Source: an uncultured Lachnospiraceae bacterium (GTDB lineage: Bacteria; Bacillota; Clostridia; Lachnospirales; Lachnospiraceae). Taken from it: a stretch of DNA of 38,703 bases. The translations under genes and the position numbers were made by a program. Every line of letters starts with the position of its first letter. Position 1 is the stretch's first letter. Below, one piece after another: positions 1 through 7,469 of this stretch. The notes under the pieces are model-generated. The model worked only from the letters and a program-made list of their open reading frames with translations, had not been told where the DNA came from and did not search any database. The stretch covers positions 1 to 38,703 of the forward strand of contig CANRIM010000023.1 of the NCBI GenBank assembly GCA_947630695.1, read 5' to 3'.

Positions 1-106
1 AGCAGCCACCGAAAGATGGCTTGTTTGTTGTGCGCATAAAGTTATGGATACCCTCTACCTCTCATTTTCAATCTTTTCTCTCCCTTCATTAGACACGCCG
101 GCTTCC

Positions 107-733
107 TTATTTTCCTGTAGAAAATAACACCTTCCGGAAAAATGAAACAAAGCCGTCTTCCACCGCCACCTGTTTCAGCCGGTCCTCCGGCAAATCATAA
201 TAATACTGTCCGGTTCGAATGTCAATCGACATACTGTCCAGCGGAAAGCCCGGCTTCCGCACTCTGCTGTGGGACTGATTCGTCAGGAGAAAGGGCTCGC
301 TTTCCATGGCCGGATCCATGGCCTCATAGATGTGTTCTTCATCCATTACCAGGCAGATTGCGTTCCGATACCTGGCCGTAAGCGTTCCGTACTGCCTGGC
401 CATTCCCCCATAATACTGTATCATTTCTTCATCCGTCAGACATTTTCCATGGACATTACGGACATGTATCCCCGGCTGTAACTCGTCCGGTACCTCGTCA
501 AAGTACAGACCGCAATCGCAGGAAAACACCGGCATTCGAAAGGCCTCATAATATGCAAGCGCCTTTTTTCTGGCATTTTCCGGCAGCGTGTGACCATCCT
601 CAGGCACTTCCGGAACAACTTTGCCCTCCGCCTTCAGTGTATTCAGGCCGATAATGTCTATGTTCAGACACTGCAGCCTGCTTTGCATTGCATCCAGTTT
701 GGCCGTATTACCGGTGCCATATAATAATCGCAT
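107..733 (-). CDS. HAM1/RdgB-like non-canonical purine NTP pyrophosphatase
   Basis: The 208-residue protein opens with RLLYGTGNTAKLDAM, which matches the substrate-binding N-terminus of the Ham1/RdgB/ITPase family (usual length about 190-200 residues). A second family motif is PENARKKALAYYEAFRMPVFSCDCGLYF (given here by ends P51-F78 region), where the acidic residues after the central Ser normally bind the metal. Family members hydrolyse dITP, XTP and related NTPs to monophosphate and pyrophosphate in the cytoplasm, cleaning the nucleotide pool. The C-terminal half is more divergent than in typical RdgB, so the exact substrate is uncertain. An AGGAAGG ribosome site lies upstream of the ATG. 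It stands alone, followed on the same strand by nothing within the window. Confidence 0.75.
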   Translation of the reverse strand: MRLLYGTGNTAKLDAMQSRLQCLNIDIIGLNTLKAEGKVVPEVPEDGHTLPENARKKALAYYEAFRMPVFSCDCGLYFDEVPDELQPGIHVRNVHGKCLTDEEMIQYYGGMARQYGTLTARYRNAICLVMDEEHIYEAMDPAMESEPFLLTNQSHSRVRKPGFPLDSMSIDIRTGQYYYDLPEDRLKQVAVEDGFVSFFRKVLFSTGK

Positions 734-908
734 ATTTATCCATCCTTCCTGTGTGGGTCAATGATCACAACAGTTCTTTGGTTTTCCCAGCGAGATATAA
801 AGGGATATAAAAACACATTTTTCTTAAATTTATAAGCCGTATTTTACACATTTTTCCGACTTTTTTCAAACATTCACACACATTTTTCCAAAATACTGCG
901 CACTAAAG

Positions 909-957
909 TGTACTTGTCAAGAAAAGTGGACACAAAAAATATTGTACCCGTCAAGAA
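909..957. repeat. Short direct repeat TGTACYYGTCAAGAA at the hydrolase 3' end
   Basis: TGTACTTGTCAAGAA (909-923) and TGTACCCGTCAAGAA (943-957) are near-identical, 34 bp apart. The second copy contains the stop codon of the hydrolase gene at 951. The segment GTCAAGAAAAGTGGACAC between them resembles insertion-sequence ends that I recall from Firmicutes, but no transposase or opposite end is visible, so this may be IS debris or chance. Confidence 0.35.
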
Positions 958-1670
958 GCGTTCACCATCTCGCAGAATTCTTTTTGCAGCAGCTGCAGTT
1001 CTTCCGGCGCATAATAAAAATGACCGGACACCGGCAAATATTGCACCCTGACGCAGGCATTCTGTTCCAGTATCCTGCCGGCTGCCGGCGATACCATTTC
1101 ATCCTGCATGGACAAATATGCCTGACAAGACGCCGTCAGATGGGAAACCATTTTCCGCGTCCGGCTGATTTCCCCAAACAGCGCAAGGTATTGCGGAATC
1201 CAGCCCAGATACCGCCAGATATGTGGATCCTGCGTAACGCCGCACGCATTTTGGGCAGCAAGCATTCGCGGGTCATCCGCAGGAACCGTTCCGCGGAAAA
1301 TCCGCCAAACGGTTTTCAACAGCTGCAGCCGCACATGAATTTTCAAAGGAACATTCAGCAGAAATAATCCGTCCACCGGCGCATCGATGGCCTCCCGAAT
1401 GGCAAACAGCGTTCCCATGGAATGTGCCGCAATATAAACATGCGCATGATCTGCCCGCAGATGAGAAAGCGCTTCATGTACCTGCTGCTTCCACTCTGCC
1501 ATCGACGCCGCCGCAAGATCCCTGACACTGCCGCCATGGCCTTTCAGCAATATATTTTTGACTGTCCATCCGGCCGGAACCAGCGGGAGAAAGGGATTAA
1601 AATAATCCGGCTTTCCTAAGATTCCATGAATAAACAAAATTGCAGTATCTGCGTTTTGCACATGAGACAT
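951..1670 (-). CDS. Alpha/beta hydrolase (carboxylesterase-like)
   Basis: A 239-residue protein with a clear alpha/beta-hydrolase pattern: FIHG (13-16) forms the oxyanion-hole turn, AHSMG (82-86) is the nucleophile elbow with Ser84, and SGHFYY near residue 216 supplies the probable catalytic His. The length and the lid region (110-180) resemble monoacylglycerol lipase or carboxylesterase Est30-type enzymes. Substrate cannot be told from sequence. No signal peptide is visible, so it should be cytoplasmic. It ends inside a short direct repeat and starts only 14 bp from the stop of the upstream phzF-like gene, so the two are probably cotranscribed. Confidence 0.8.
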   Translation of the reverse strand: MSHVQNADTAILFIHGILGKPDYFNPFLPLVPAGWTVKNILLKGHGGSVRDLAAASMAEWKQQVHEALSHLRADHAHVYIAAHSMGTLFAIREAIDAPVDGLFLLNVPLKIHVRLQLLKTVWRIFRGTVPADDPRMLAAQNACGVTQDPHIWRYLGWIPQYLALFGEISRTRKMVSHLTASCQAYLSMQDEMVSPAAGRILEQNACVRVQYLPVSGHFYYAPEELQLLQKEFCEMVNAS

Positions 1671-1684
1671 TTCCGGTTCTCCCC

Positions 1685-2458
1685 TTACTGTATTTCCGCC
1701 ACGGCAAACAGCACCGCTTCGCCGCTGATTGTGATTTTGCCGCCGTCTTCCATGCGGCAGTAAAGTCTGCCGCTCCGCCGGGAAGCCTGTTCAGCCACAA
1801 TCTCCTTCTTGCCCAGCACCTCCGACCAGTACGCCGCGATCTGACAATGGGCCGAGCCGCAAACCGGATCTTCCGGAATCGAAAGTTTCGGACAGAAACT
1901 GCGGGATACGCAGTCCGTGCGTATCCCCGGCGCCGTAACATTTTGAATCCGCCCTTCGATTTCCATCAGCAGCCGCTGATCGGGCGTCATCTCTCGAATC
2001 ACATCTTCATGGTCAAAAACGCAGATCAAATCCAGTCCCAAAACGGCTTTCCGCGGCCGCAGGCCGAAGGCGCGCTCCATGGCGTCCGTCACGGGAATCT
2101 CCTTTAAAGGATACGTAGGAAAATCCATCTCATACAGATTTCCCTTCCGAACCACGGTGAGCCTGCCGCTTTTGGTTAAAAACTCCACCTGGTCCGTTTG
2201 TTTTTCATAAAACGAGAGAATGACAAATGCGGAAGCCAGCGTCGCATGCCCACACAGCTCCACTTCCGTGCCGGGCGTAAACCAGCGCAGGTGATAGCCC
2301 GCTTCTTCCTTCACGATAAACGCGGTCTCCGACAGATTATTTTCCGCAGCTACCTGCATCATCCACGCTTCTTCCGGCCAATGCGCCATCACACAGACAG
2401 CCGCCGGATTTCCATGAAAAACGGTGTTGGTAAATGCATCTACGATATACTGCTTCAT
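1685..2458 (-). CDS. PhzF-family isomerase
   Basis: The 257-residue product carries the PhzF fold signatures: VDAFTNTVFHGNPAAV (6-21), NNLSETAFI (40-48) with Glu44 aligned to the catalytic Glu45 of PhzF, LCGHATLAS (68-76), and a second-half EDPVCGSAHC that mirrors the first-half motif. The family has diaminopimelate-epimerase topology and catalyses isomerisation of dihydro-hydroxyanthranilate in phenazine producers. No other phenazine genes are present here, so this is one of the many stand-alone members of unknown substrate. AGAAAGGAAA precedes the ATG. It is followed 14 bp later by the alpha/beta hydrolase gene. Confidence 0.85.
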   Translation of the reverse strand: MKQYIVDAFTNTVFHGNPAAVCVMAHWPEEAWMMQVAAENNLSETAFIVKEEAGYHLRWFTPGTEVELCGHATLASAFVILSFYEKQTDQVEFLTKSGRLTVVRKGNLYEMDFPTYPLKEIPVTDAMERAFGLRPRKAVLGLDLICVFDHEDVIREMTPDQRLLMEIEGRIQNVTAPGIRTDCVSRSFCPKLSIPEDPVCGSAHCQIAAYWSEVLGKKEIVAEQASRRSGRLYCRMEDGGKITISGEAVLFAVAEIQ

Positions 2459-2622
2459 CGGATTTTCCTTTCTTTTTGTAATCGTATCAAAACCAGGAGA
2501 ATTGTTATTACCAAAGAACTGTAAAATGATTTGATAACGTATGATTAATTTCGCAAATTCAATTTCATAAAGATAGACATCCTTAAATTACATTTATCAC
2601 AGTCGTTGTAATGCTAAGCATC

Positions 2623-3033
2623 TCATTGCTCAATAATACGCATCATCTCTGTTGGTGTCACAATAAAACTTCTCAGTGGGTAATGTTTTTGATTCCCCGT
2701 AATCAAATACGCACCTTCATCCACTTTTGCCAGTGCAATTTCATAAAAAATCAGATCATCCTTATCAACAAACATTTCTTCCGTAGCTTGCGGAACAACA
2801 TTTACACCATATTGTTTAACTGCGGACAAAATTTTCTGTATAGAATTCTCGTGAAAATGAAATCTTTCCCTATGCAATACCTCATCATATTCAGCTAAAA
2901 TCTCACTATGATACAATGGTACAATTATTCCATCCAGCATTGCATTCAACACCTTTACCGTTGCGGTATCGTTGTTCTTTGACAAAAGCGCCGATATGAA
3001 TACATTTGTATCTATCACCGCATAGTAAATCAT
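2623..3033 (-). CDS. PIN-domain toxin (VapC-like ribonuclease)
   Basis: The 136-residue protein begins YYAVIDTNVFISALL, the first PIN motif with Asp8. Glu44 or Glu48 (SEILAEYDEVL), Asp90/Asp92 (VDKDDLIFYEIAL) and the TGNQKHYP motif (112-119) complete the usual acidic metal-binding set. Proteins of this subgroup are annotated as PIN-family toxin components that cleave RNA. The ATG lies 3 bp after the stop of the RelB/DinJ-like antitoxin gene, so the two are translationally coupled. The pairing of a PIN toxin with a RelB/DinJ antitoxin, rather than a VapB, is a mix of families. Confidence 0.85.
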   Translation of the reverse strand: MIYYAVIDTNVFISALLSKNNDTATVKVLNAMLDGIIVPLYHSEILAEYDEVLHRERFHFHENSIQKILSAVKQYGVNVVPQATEEMFVDKDDLIFYEIALAKVDEGAYLITGNQKHYPLRSFIVTPTEMMRIIEQ

Positions 3034-3036
3034 GTT

Positions 3037-3336
3037 TTACCTCTTTTTTCTTTCTGCTCTTGCTGCAGATATTTCTGCATTAATTTCCTCCAATGTCATT
3101 TCCGGAAGATCTGCAGCTTGCGTCCGCAAATCCTCAAAGGCTTTCCTTGCCTCTTCTCTTGTTATCATATTTTCCGGAAGTCGTACATCAAATGGAACGC
3201 CTCGAACCATCTTGCTCTTATTCAAAAACATACGTAATGCCGTAGGTAAATCCATTCCCAGAGATTCGTAGATTTCCGTTACCTCCTGTTTTAATTTTTT
3301 ATCAGCCCGAAACTGAATCAAAACCTGTTCTGCCAT
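3037..3336 (-). CDS. RelB/DinJ-family antitoxin
   Basis: The 99-residue protein starts MAEQVLIQFRADKKLKQEVTE, then ESLGMDLPTALRMFLNKS, the ribbon-helix-helix N-terminus of RelB/DinJ antitoxins, which binds the operator DNA as a dimer. The C-terminal 45 residues are charged and probably wrap the toxin. It is the first gene of a two-gene operon with the PIN toxin directly downstream. The upstream DNA carries a consensus promoter and several short repeats, consistent with autorepression by the antitoxin-toxin complex. Confidence 0.85.
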   Translation of the reverse strand: MAEQVLIQFRADKKLKQEVTEIYESLGMDLPTALRMFLNKSKMVRGVPFDVRLPENMITREEARKAFEDLRTQAADLPEMTLEEINAEISAARAERKKR

Positions 3337-3358
3337 AATATCTCCCCACTTCGTATAT

Positions 3359-3420
3359 TAGTTGTTTAATAGTAATTGTTCAAACAAATTGTAGTTGTTT
3401 GATAGTTGTTTCACTACTAT
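3359..3420 (-). promoter_or_regulatory. Probable operator of the RelB/PIN operon
   Basis: Three direct copies of TAGTTGTTT begin at 3359, 3392 and 3403; the first two extend to TAGTTGTTTRATAGT. Between them lies the palindrome TTGTT-CA-AACAA (3376-3387). The cluster fills the space between the -10 box and the antitoxin ATG, as expected for an autoregulatory operator. Binding is inferred from position and repeat structure only. Confidence 0.6.
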
Positions 3421-3447
3421 TATATGTTGAATATAAGATTATATCAA
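3419..3447 (-). promoter_or_regulatory. Sigma-A type promoter of the RelB/PIN operon
   Basis: On the minus strand TTGATA (3447-3442) and TATAAT (3424-3419) are separated by exactly 17 bp. It lies about 85 bp upstream of the antitoxin start, directly upstream of the repeat cluster. Confidence 0.75.
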
Positions 3448-3486
3448 GAAAAGATTTTGACATATTTTATATCTTATTTTTTAAAC

Positions 3487-4692
3487 TCACATACTATTCG
3501 GTTTAACTGGTGGAGTTTTCCCCGGCAACTTTTTCCCCGGGAATTCTTCATACAACTGCCAGATTTTTGCTTCTTCCAATCCATACTTTTCTATCACATC
3601 CCAATAACAGGCAATCGTTCTTTCCGTTACCGATTTAAAACTGAGTCCCAAACAGACGATGAACAGTCCTTCCATCGACCAGTTTTTGATGTCGCTGGTC
3701 TCAAATGCTTTCGAAAGCGGCTGATATGGATCCCCTTTGATTCTGGTAAGTACGGTCTGCAGATACACCCATAAAATATAATGCCTGTAATGGACAATCT
3801 CATAGTGTGTATTGTCCTGATGGTAATTCCTTAAAGAATTAAAAATGATTTTACTGTAGATGATTTCATAAAATTTCCGCCTGACCTTATACTGATCGTA
3901 GCCCCGTTCGATTCCAATGGTACGAATCAGCTGCATTTCCGGCGTTGAAAATCCTCTTCCCCGAAAATGTACTTTTCCTCTCTGCAGTGTGACCGAAGGC
4001 AGCAAAGACGGGATGTGCTGCAGCAATACCCTAAAGGTCCATTCTGATCGTTTATACCGAAAATATTCCCATGAAAAACACGAATAGGATTTTTCCCGTT
4101 TAAAAAAAGATTTGTCTTCAAAGTCACAAAGCATTTCCAGACGCGGCTCCAGCGCATCTTCAAACGAAAACTCGTATAAGGGAAACCGGTCAAACACTTT
4201 CATCGTTTCCGCAAAACTTTTGACTTTAAACGGCTGGGAAATGGTGCGGTGCAGCGTATAAATCAGTAAACTCAAGGAGCAGGCCATAAATGCGTATCTC
4301 CAATACGGACTATTTCCCTGTTTATGAAAATGAAGCATCAGAAGAGAAAGCACATAGGCTGCTGCCTCATACTGAAACAGTATCAGATACAGATAATCAT
4401 ACAGTTTAAATCTGATTTTAATAATATATGCCGTTTTTAGCGAATCATCTGTCAGGTATTCCAAATAGAAAAACGTGGATATCAAAAATAAGAGCAGACA
4501 TGTTCGAATGCGAAACACAGAAAAGGCCGCCACGCTGTAAGAGAATAAATACAGCAGAAACATCCGCTGATTTTCCTTAAAATTGGTATAAGAAACGACA
4601 GCAATACATGCAATGAAAAAAAGAGCGATTCCATTTTTCGAAAATAATATTTCAAAAGATGAAGCTGTCATCAGATTGAATGAAAGATTCAC
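3487..4692 (-). CDS. Polytopic membrane protein with divergent GT51 transglycosylase motifs
   Basis: This 401-residue protein has four to five hydrophobic segments in residues 20-150. The remainder is soluble and contains three elements in the order found in GT51 peptidoglycan glycosyltransferases: FEDKSFF (191-197), matching the EDxxF motif that holds the catalytic Glu; RGFSTPEMQLIRT (246-258), matching GGSTITQQLxKN; and RRKFYEIIYS (271-280), matching RKxxE with the second Glu. A fourth motif is not obvious, and no transpeptidase domain follows. The C-terminus is a Pro/Lys tail. If the match is real, this would be a monofunctional transglycosylase or a catalytically altered relative on the outer membrane face. 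The start at 4692 is kept because the N-terminal helix follows closely. Function is not proven. Confidence 0.55.
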   Translation of the reverse strand: MNLSFNLMTASSFEILFSKNGIALFFIACIAVVSYTNFKENQRMFLLYLFSYSVAAFSVFRIRTCLLLFLISTFFYLEYLTDDSLKTAYIIKIRFKLYDYLYLILFQYEAAAYVLSLLMLHFHKQGNSPYWRYAFMACSLSLLIYTLHRTISQPFKVKSFAETMKVFDRFPLYEFSFEDALEPRLEMLCDFEDKSFFKREKSYSCFSWEYFRYKRSEWTFRVLLQHIPSLLPSVTLQRGKVHFRGRGFSTPEMQLIRTIGIERGYDQYKVRRKFYEIIYSKIIFNSLRNYHQDNTHYEIVHYRHYILWVYLQTVLTRIKGDPYQPLSKAFETSDIKNWSMEGLFIVCLGLSFKSVTERTIACYWDVIEKYGLEEAKIWQLYEEFPGKKLPGKTPPVKPNSM

Positions 4693-4722
4693 GCCTCCAC
4701 AAATCCTTTCCTTGTAATAAAA

Positions 4723-5406
4723 TCAATGATTCGCCAAAATCCCCGCAATCCCTTTTGCCGTTCTTTCCTCCGCATCCTGAAAATGATTTCCGGGGTTTAG
4801 CTCCCATGCAACATCGATTCCCAGCTGACGATAGTGCGCAGCCAGTTCCTCCGTACTCTGCTGCACCGTTTTCAAGTACGGATTTCCGGTCTTGGATTCC
4901 CGATCGCCCAACGACAGATACAGGCGCTCCGGCCGTTTCGGAAAATCATGCTGCAGCGTATAAGATTTAAAATCCGGAAACCACAACGATCCGGAAATAC
5001 TGGCGCCCCGATCAAAGACATCCGTCTGCAGCATCGCATACAACGCAAACAAACCGGCCATAGAATAGCCGGCGATGCAAAAAAAAGATGGTGTACCTAT
5101 GATCATTCTCTCTGCCTGAGGCAGAATCTCTGTCAGCAAAACGTTCAAATATGCGTCCGCGCCGCCGGTAAACGGCGGCTCCTTTGCACGAATCGACGGG
5201 CAAGGCCAGGGTGACATATCGTGATTCCACTGCAGATTTCCGATCACCAGCAGATTACAGGCGGGCGCGTTTCTCTGTTCCAGCGCCCGGAAGATGCCGT
5301 CGCCGTCTCCTGTGTAATGATGAAATACGATCAATGGCTGCCCGGCGCTGCTGCAGCGAAATAATGTTGCGGTTTTGCCTGCTGCCGTAAATGATATTTT
5401 CTCCAT
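4723..5406 (-). CDS. Putative esterase (esterase D / Fes-like alpha/beta hydrolase)
   Basis: A 227-residue protein with HHYTGDGDG (29-37) near the oxyanion hole, the nucleophile elbow AGYSMAG (112-118, Ser115), LGDRE (166-170, Asp168) and GNHF (206-209, His208), giving a complete triad in the order of the putative-esterase family that includes siderophore and S-formylglutathione esterases. Many members act on small acyl esters; the substrate here is unknown. No signal peptide is seen. The gene has its own promoter (TTGTTT, 17 bp, TATACT). A decayed copy of its first 26 codons and promoter lies at 7229-7392. Confidence 0.75.
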   Translation of the reverse strand: MEKISFTAAGKTATLFRCSSAGQPLIVFHHYTGDGDGIFRALEQRNAPACNLLVIGNLQWNHDMSPWPCPSIRAKEPPFTGGADAYLNVLLTEILPQAERMIIGTPSFFCIAGYSMAGLFALYAMLQTDVFDRGASISGSLWFPDFKSYTLQHDFPKRPERLYLSLGDRESKTGNPYLKTVQQSTEELAAHYRQLGIDVAWELNPGNHFQDAEERTAKGIAGILANH

Positions 5407-5452
5407 GGTTTTTTACAGAGCTTTATACTCTGCTTTCCTGTTTATTTCCTCC

Positions 5453-5481
5453 AGTATAAGAAAAAAATGGCAAAGAAACAA
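5453..5481 (-). promoter_or_regulatory. Promoter of the esterase gene
   Basis: On the minus strand TTGTTT (5481-5476) and TATACT (5458-5453) are spaced by 17 bp. The same layout is conserved in the decayed second copy (TTGCTT at 7390-7385, TATAAT at 7367-7362, spacer 17), which supports both being real. Confidence 0.7.
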
Positions 5482-5654
5482 TCATATTTTTTACAAACCG
5501 CTAAATTGATTCAAATATAGAAAGAGGTGTTTATTCCCTTTCTTCGAATTTTCTAATTAAGTTTCTTGACTTTATTCCTCCGGTGACTTATAATAACACT
5601 CCACAGAGACGCAAGATTATTTTCTAAATCACTGGTTTTTTTTGCGAGATTGTG

Positions 5655-5814
5655 TATAATATTAATAGAGGAACATGTATCCTCTAAAAAATTCTTTCGC
5701 ACTTTCAAAAGTGTTTTTTGGCCGACAAGGCCACCTAAGAAAGGATAATTTGACCGACGAGGTCACTCTGGTTCGCCAGAGTAGGGTACGGTTAGCGCCG
5801 TACCCTTATTTTTT
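5655..5814 (+). ncRNA. Chain of five to six RNA hairpins upstream of a toxin-like ORF
   Basis: A TATAAT box (5655-5660, no good -35) is followed by: hairpin AGAGGA/TCCTCT (5667-5685); hairpin CACTTT/AAAGTG plus six T (5700-5719), an intrinsic terminator; TGGCC-GACAA-GGCCA (5719-5733); TGACC-GACGA-GGTCA (5751-5765); ACTCTGG-TTCG-CCAGAGT (5765-5782); and GGGTACGG/CCGTACCC followed by TTATTTTTT (5784-5814), a second terminator. The two GACRA-loop hairpins are 32 bp apart and differ by a compensatory base-pair change (G-C to A-T), evidence that the fold matters. Type III toxin-antitoxin loci have the same order: promoter, repeated structured RNA, terminator, toxin. The assignment is inference. 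Confidence 0.5.
5784..5814 (+). terminator. Intrinsic terminator before the toxin-like ORF
   Basis: An 8-bp GC-rich stem (5784-5791 with 5798-5805) with a TTAGCG loop is followed by a T-rich run. It lies just 28 bp upstream of the TTG start of the downstream ORF, so transcription of that ORF would depend on read-through. Confidence 0.8.
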
Positions 5815-5842
5815 ACTCAAAGCCACTAAGGAGAAGATCTAA

Positions 5843-6218
5843 TTGAAAGAATATCTAAAAGCACAAAGCAAAACCAATGAAATTATTGTTGGAAATTCGG
5901 TCATTCCTGATGAACTTGACCGTCTTTCCAAGTCTGATTTTCGTTGGGCCGATAACAGAAATAAAGCATTTCAGCACAGATTCATAAAAAAGGGTGAAAT
6001 CTATCAATTTGAGTTTGGTAAGAACTATATTCCCGAGATATCTTATGAACATCGTGGACTTTCCAGACTTTTTTCATGATTATGAACAGGATAAAAAAAC
6101 TATAGAATCCCTTAATAATCAAATTGAAGCACTGTCAAAAGACAAAAGGAATCTTGAGAAAGAGAATGAAAAACTCAAGGCTGAGATTGAAACTTTGAAA
6201 ACGTTCATCAAACTATAA
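5843..6218 (+). pseudogene. Broken MazF/ToxN-like toxin gene (deletion with frameshift)
   Basis: AAGGAG (5828-5833) precedes a TTG start. The first 72 codons include KKGEIYQFEFGKNYIPE followed by YEHRGL, which resembles the first strand and RP-type turn of PemK/MazF-fold toxins (the fold shared by type III ToxN/CptN toxins). The frame then stops after SRLFS. In the +1 frame, from about 6060 to 6218, coding continues as DFPDFFHDYEQDKKTIESLN and a Lys/Glu-rich coiled coil to a stop at 6218. The most likely reading is an internal deletion that joined N- and C-terminal parts out of frame. The CTTTTTTCATGA junction could also allow +1 slippage. The structured RNA just upstream makes a type III antitoxin pair plausible. 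Confidence 0.5.
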
Positions 6219-6273
6219 CTCTTGGTTTTTTCTCCTCGATCTGCTCTTTTGCCTCGCTCAAATAAAAAATAAG

Positions 6274-7155
6274 TCAAATTTTTTTTATATATCGGCACTT
6301 TGGATAATTAGAGCATCCTAAAAACTGCCTTCCTTTACTCGCCCCACGAGATGCGGTGCGCATTACGAGTACGCCGCCGCATCGAGGACAGATCTTTTCT
6401 CCCGAACTTTCCCTGTCCACAGTATGAGAGACAGATTTTGTGCTATGCTGAGCGCTTTTTTGCTTTACTTGATTGATATGTATCTGCTTCTCAGCTTCAC
6501 TTTTTTGTGTCAGTGGATATAGTGTTGCAAATAGTTCGTCAATTTTATCTGTTGACAAATGATTTCCTGTCTCTGCAGCAACCTGCCGAACCTTTGACAA
6601 AAGATTATAGCGATTTAAAACATACAGATTTTCACTGCTTGTGGAAACTTTTTTTAATGTACAACGATCGCTGAATACAATAAAAGAATAAAATGACAGG
6701 CTCTGATCATTCAAAAATGCTTGAAGCCATTTGAGATGTCCTTTATTTTGCAGGACTGGATTATAAAATGAATTTTTCTGAGAACGTCCGCGTCCGGTAG
6801 GCAGCGTTTGCGTCCAATATGGTTGAAATTCCGTACCAAAAATCCACCCGCTATAATTTTTTGATTCGAACACATAAATTCCCGACTCGTGAAGCAGAAC
6901 CACGTCCAATTCCGTTGTTTCCCCATCATCCTTCGGAAGATATACATTGAACAAATATCGTTGATAGCCTTCCAGTTTCTTTAAATACTTGTATGTATAA
7001 TATTCTCCCAGGCGGCCTTTATTGAAAACAACGCTTAGATATGAGATATGCGTTTGATGATAGTACGCTGTCTTTTTATAGCGGTAATTTTGTATTGTAT
7101 ATATTATGATTACTATAATCGCAATACATAATAAGTTTTCGAATAATAATTCCAC
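6274..7155 (-). CDS. NERD-domain protein with C-terminal topoisomerase-type zinc finger
   Basis: The 293-residue protein has one N-terminal membrane helix (5-22). A NERD domain follows: KGRLGEYYTYKYLKKL (46-61), ELDVVLLHESGIYVFESKNYSGWIFG (82-107 region), with Asp84, Glu97 and Lys99 forming the PD-(D/E)xK-like core. A C4 zinc ribbon of topoisomerase I type closes the protein (Cys256, Cys259, Cys281, Cys287, with GRQFLGCSNYPKC). NERD proteins are thought to act on nucleic acids. With a zinc ribbon and a membrane anchor the likely role is membrane-associated DNA binding or cleavage. It sits in an accessory island flanked by a duplicated esterase 5' end. Confidence 0.8.
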   Translation of the reverse strand: MELLFENLLCIAIIVIIIYTIQNYRYKKTAYYHQTHISYLSVVFNKGRLGEYYTYKYLKKLEGYQRYLFNVYLPKDDGETTELDVVLLHESGIYVFESKNYSGWIFGTEFQPYWTQTLPTGRGRSQKNSFYNPVLQNKGHLKWLQAFLNDQSLSFYSFIVFSDRCTLKKVSTSSENLYVLNRYNLLSKVRQVAAETGNHLSTDKIDELFATLYPLTQKSEAEKQIHINQVKQKSAQHSTKSVSHTVDRESSGEKICPRCGGVLVMRTASRGASKGRQFLGCSNYPKCRYIKKI

Positions 7156-7228
7156 TTTATCCTGCTCTCTTTTCTCTAGTTATACAGCAAAAAGTATTCT
7201 TCCTGCGTGTCAATCTGACAATGCACCC

Positions 7229-7309
7229 TCAAATGAACGGCTGCCCGGCACTGTTGCAACGGTATAATATTGCGGTTCTGCCTGCTGCCGTAAATGATAG
7301 TTTCTCCAT
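7229..7309 (-). pseudogene. Remnant of a second esterase gene (first 26 codons)
   Basis: Minus-strand translation from ATG at 7309 gives MEKLSFTAAGRTAILYRCNS and then AGQPFI and a stop. This matches residues 1-26 of the intact esterase (4723-5406) at about 18 of 26 positions. The similarity continues upstream through the promoter to about 7400. The rest of the gene is gone. Confidence 0.85.
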
Positions 7310-7400
7310 AGGATTTTATTTGACAGATCCATCTGCCCTGCTTTCGTGTTTATTTTTTTTTATTATAGGCAAAAAATGACAAAGAAGCAATAGAATATTT
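7238..7400. repeat. Imperfect direct repeat of the esterase promoter and 5' end (second copy)
   Basis: About 160 bp here align with 5338-5490, covering the gene start and the -10/-35 boxes in the same orientation. The two copies flank the RNA hairpins, toxin remnant and NERD gene. This is a paralogous remnant, or the scar of a recombination that inserted or trapped the island. Apart from this repeat, nothing else is visible between 7156 and 7469. Confidence 0.75.
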
Positions 7401-7469
7401 ATCACTCTGCGTACTATATATATTATGTTACCGATCCATTCCTTTCTCCTCGCTCATTTTTATGGAATA

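Noticed and set aside
901-960. Insertion-sequence end
   Set aside because: The motif looks IS-like, but no transposase, opposite terminal repeat or target duplication is present, so it is listed only as a short repeat.
1640-2107. Long plus-strand frame opposite the PhzF gene
   Set aside because: It has no ribosome site and no recognisable domain, and its codons mirror a well-supported gene on the other strand.
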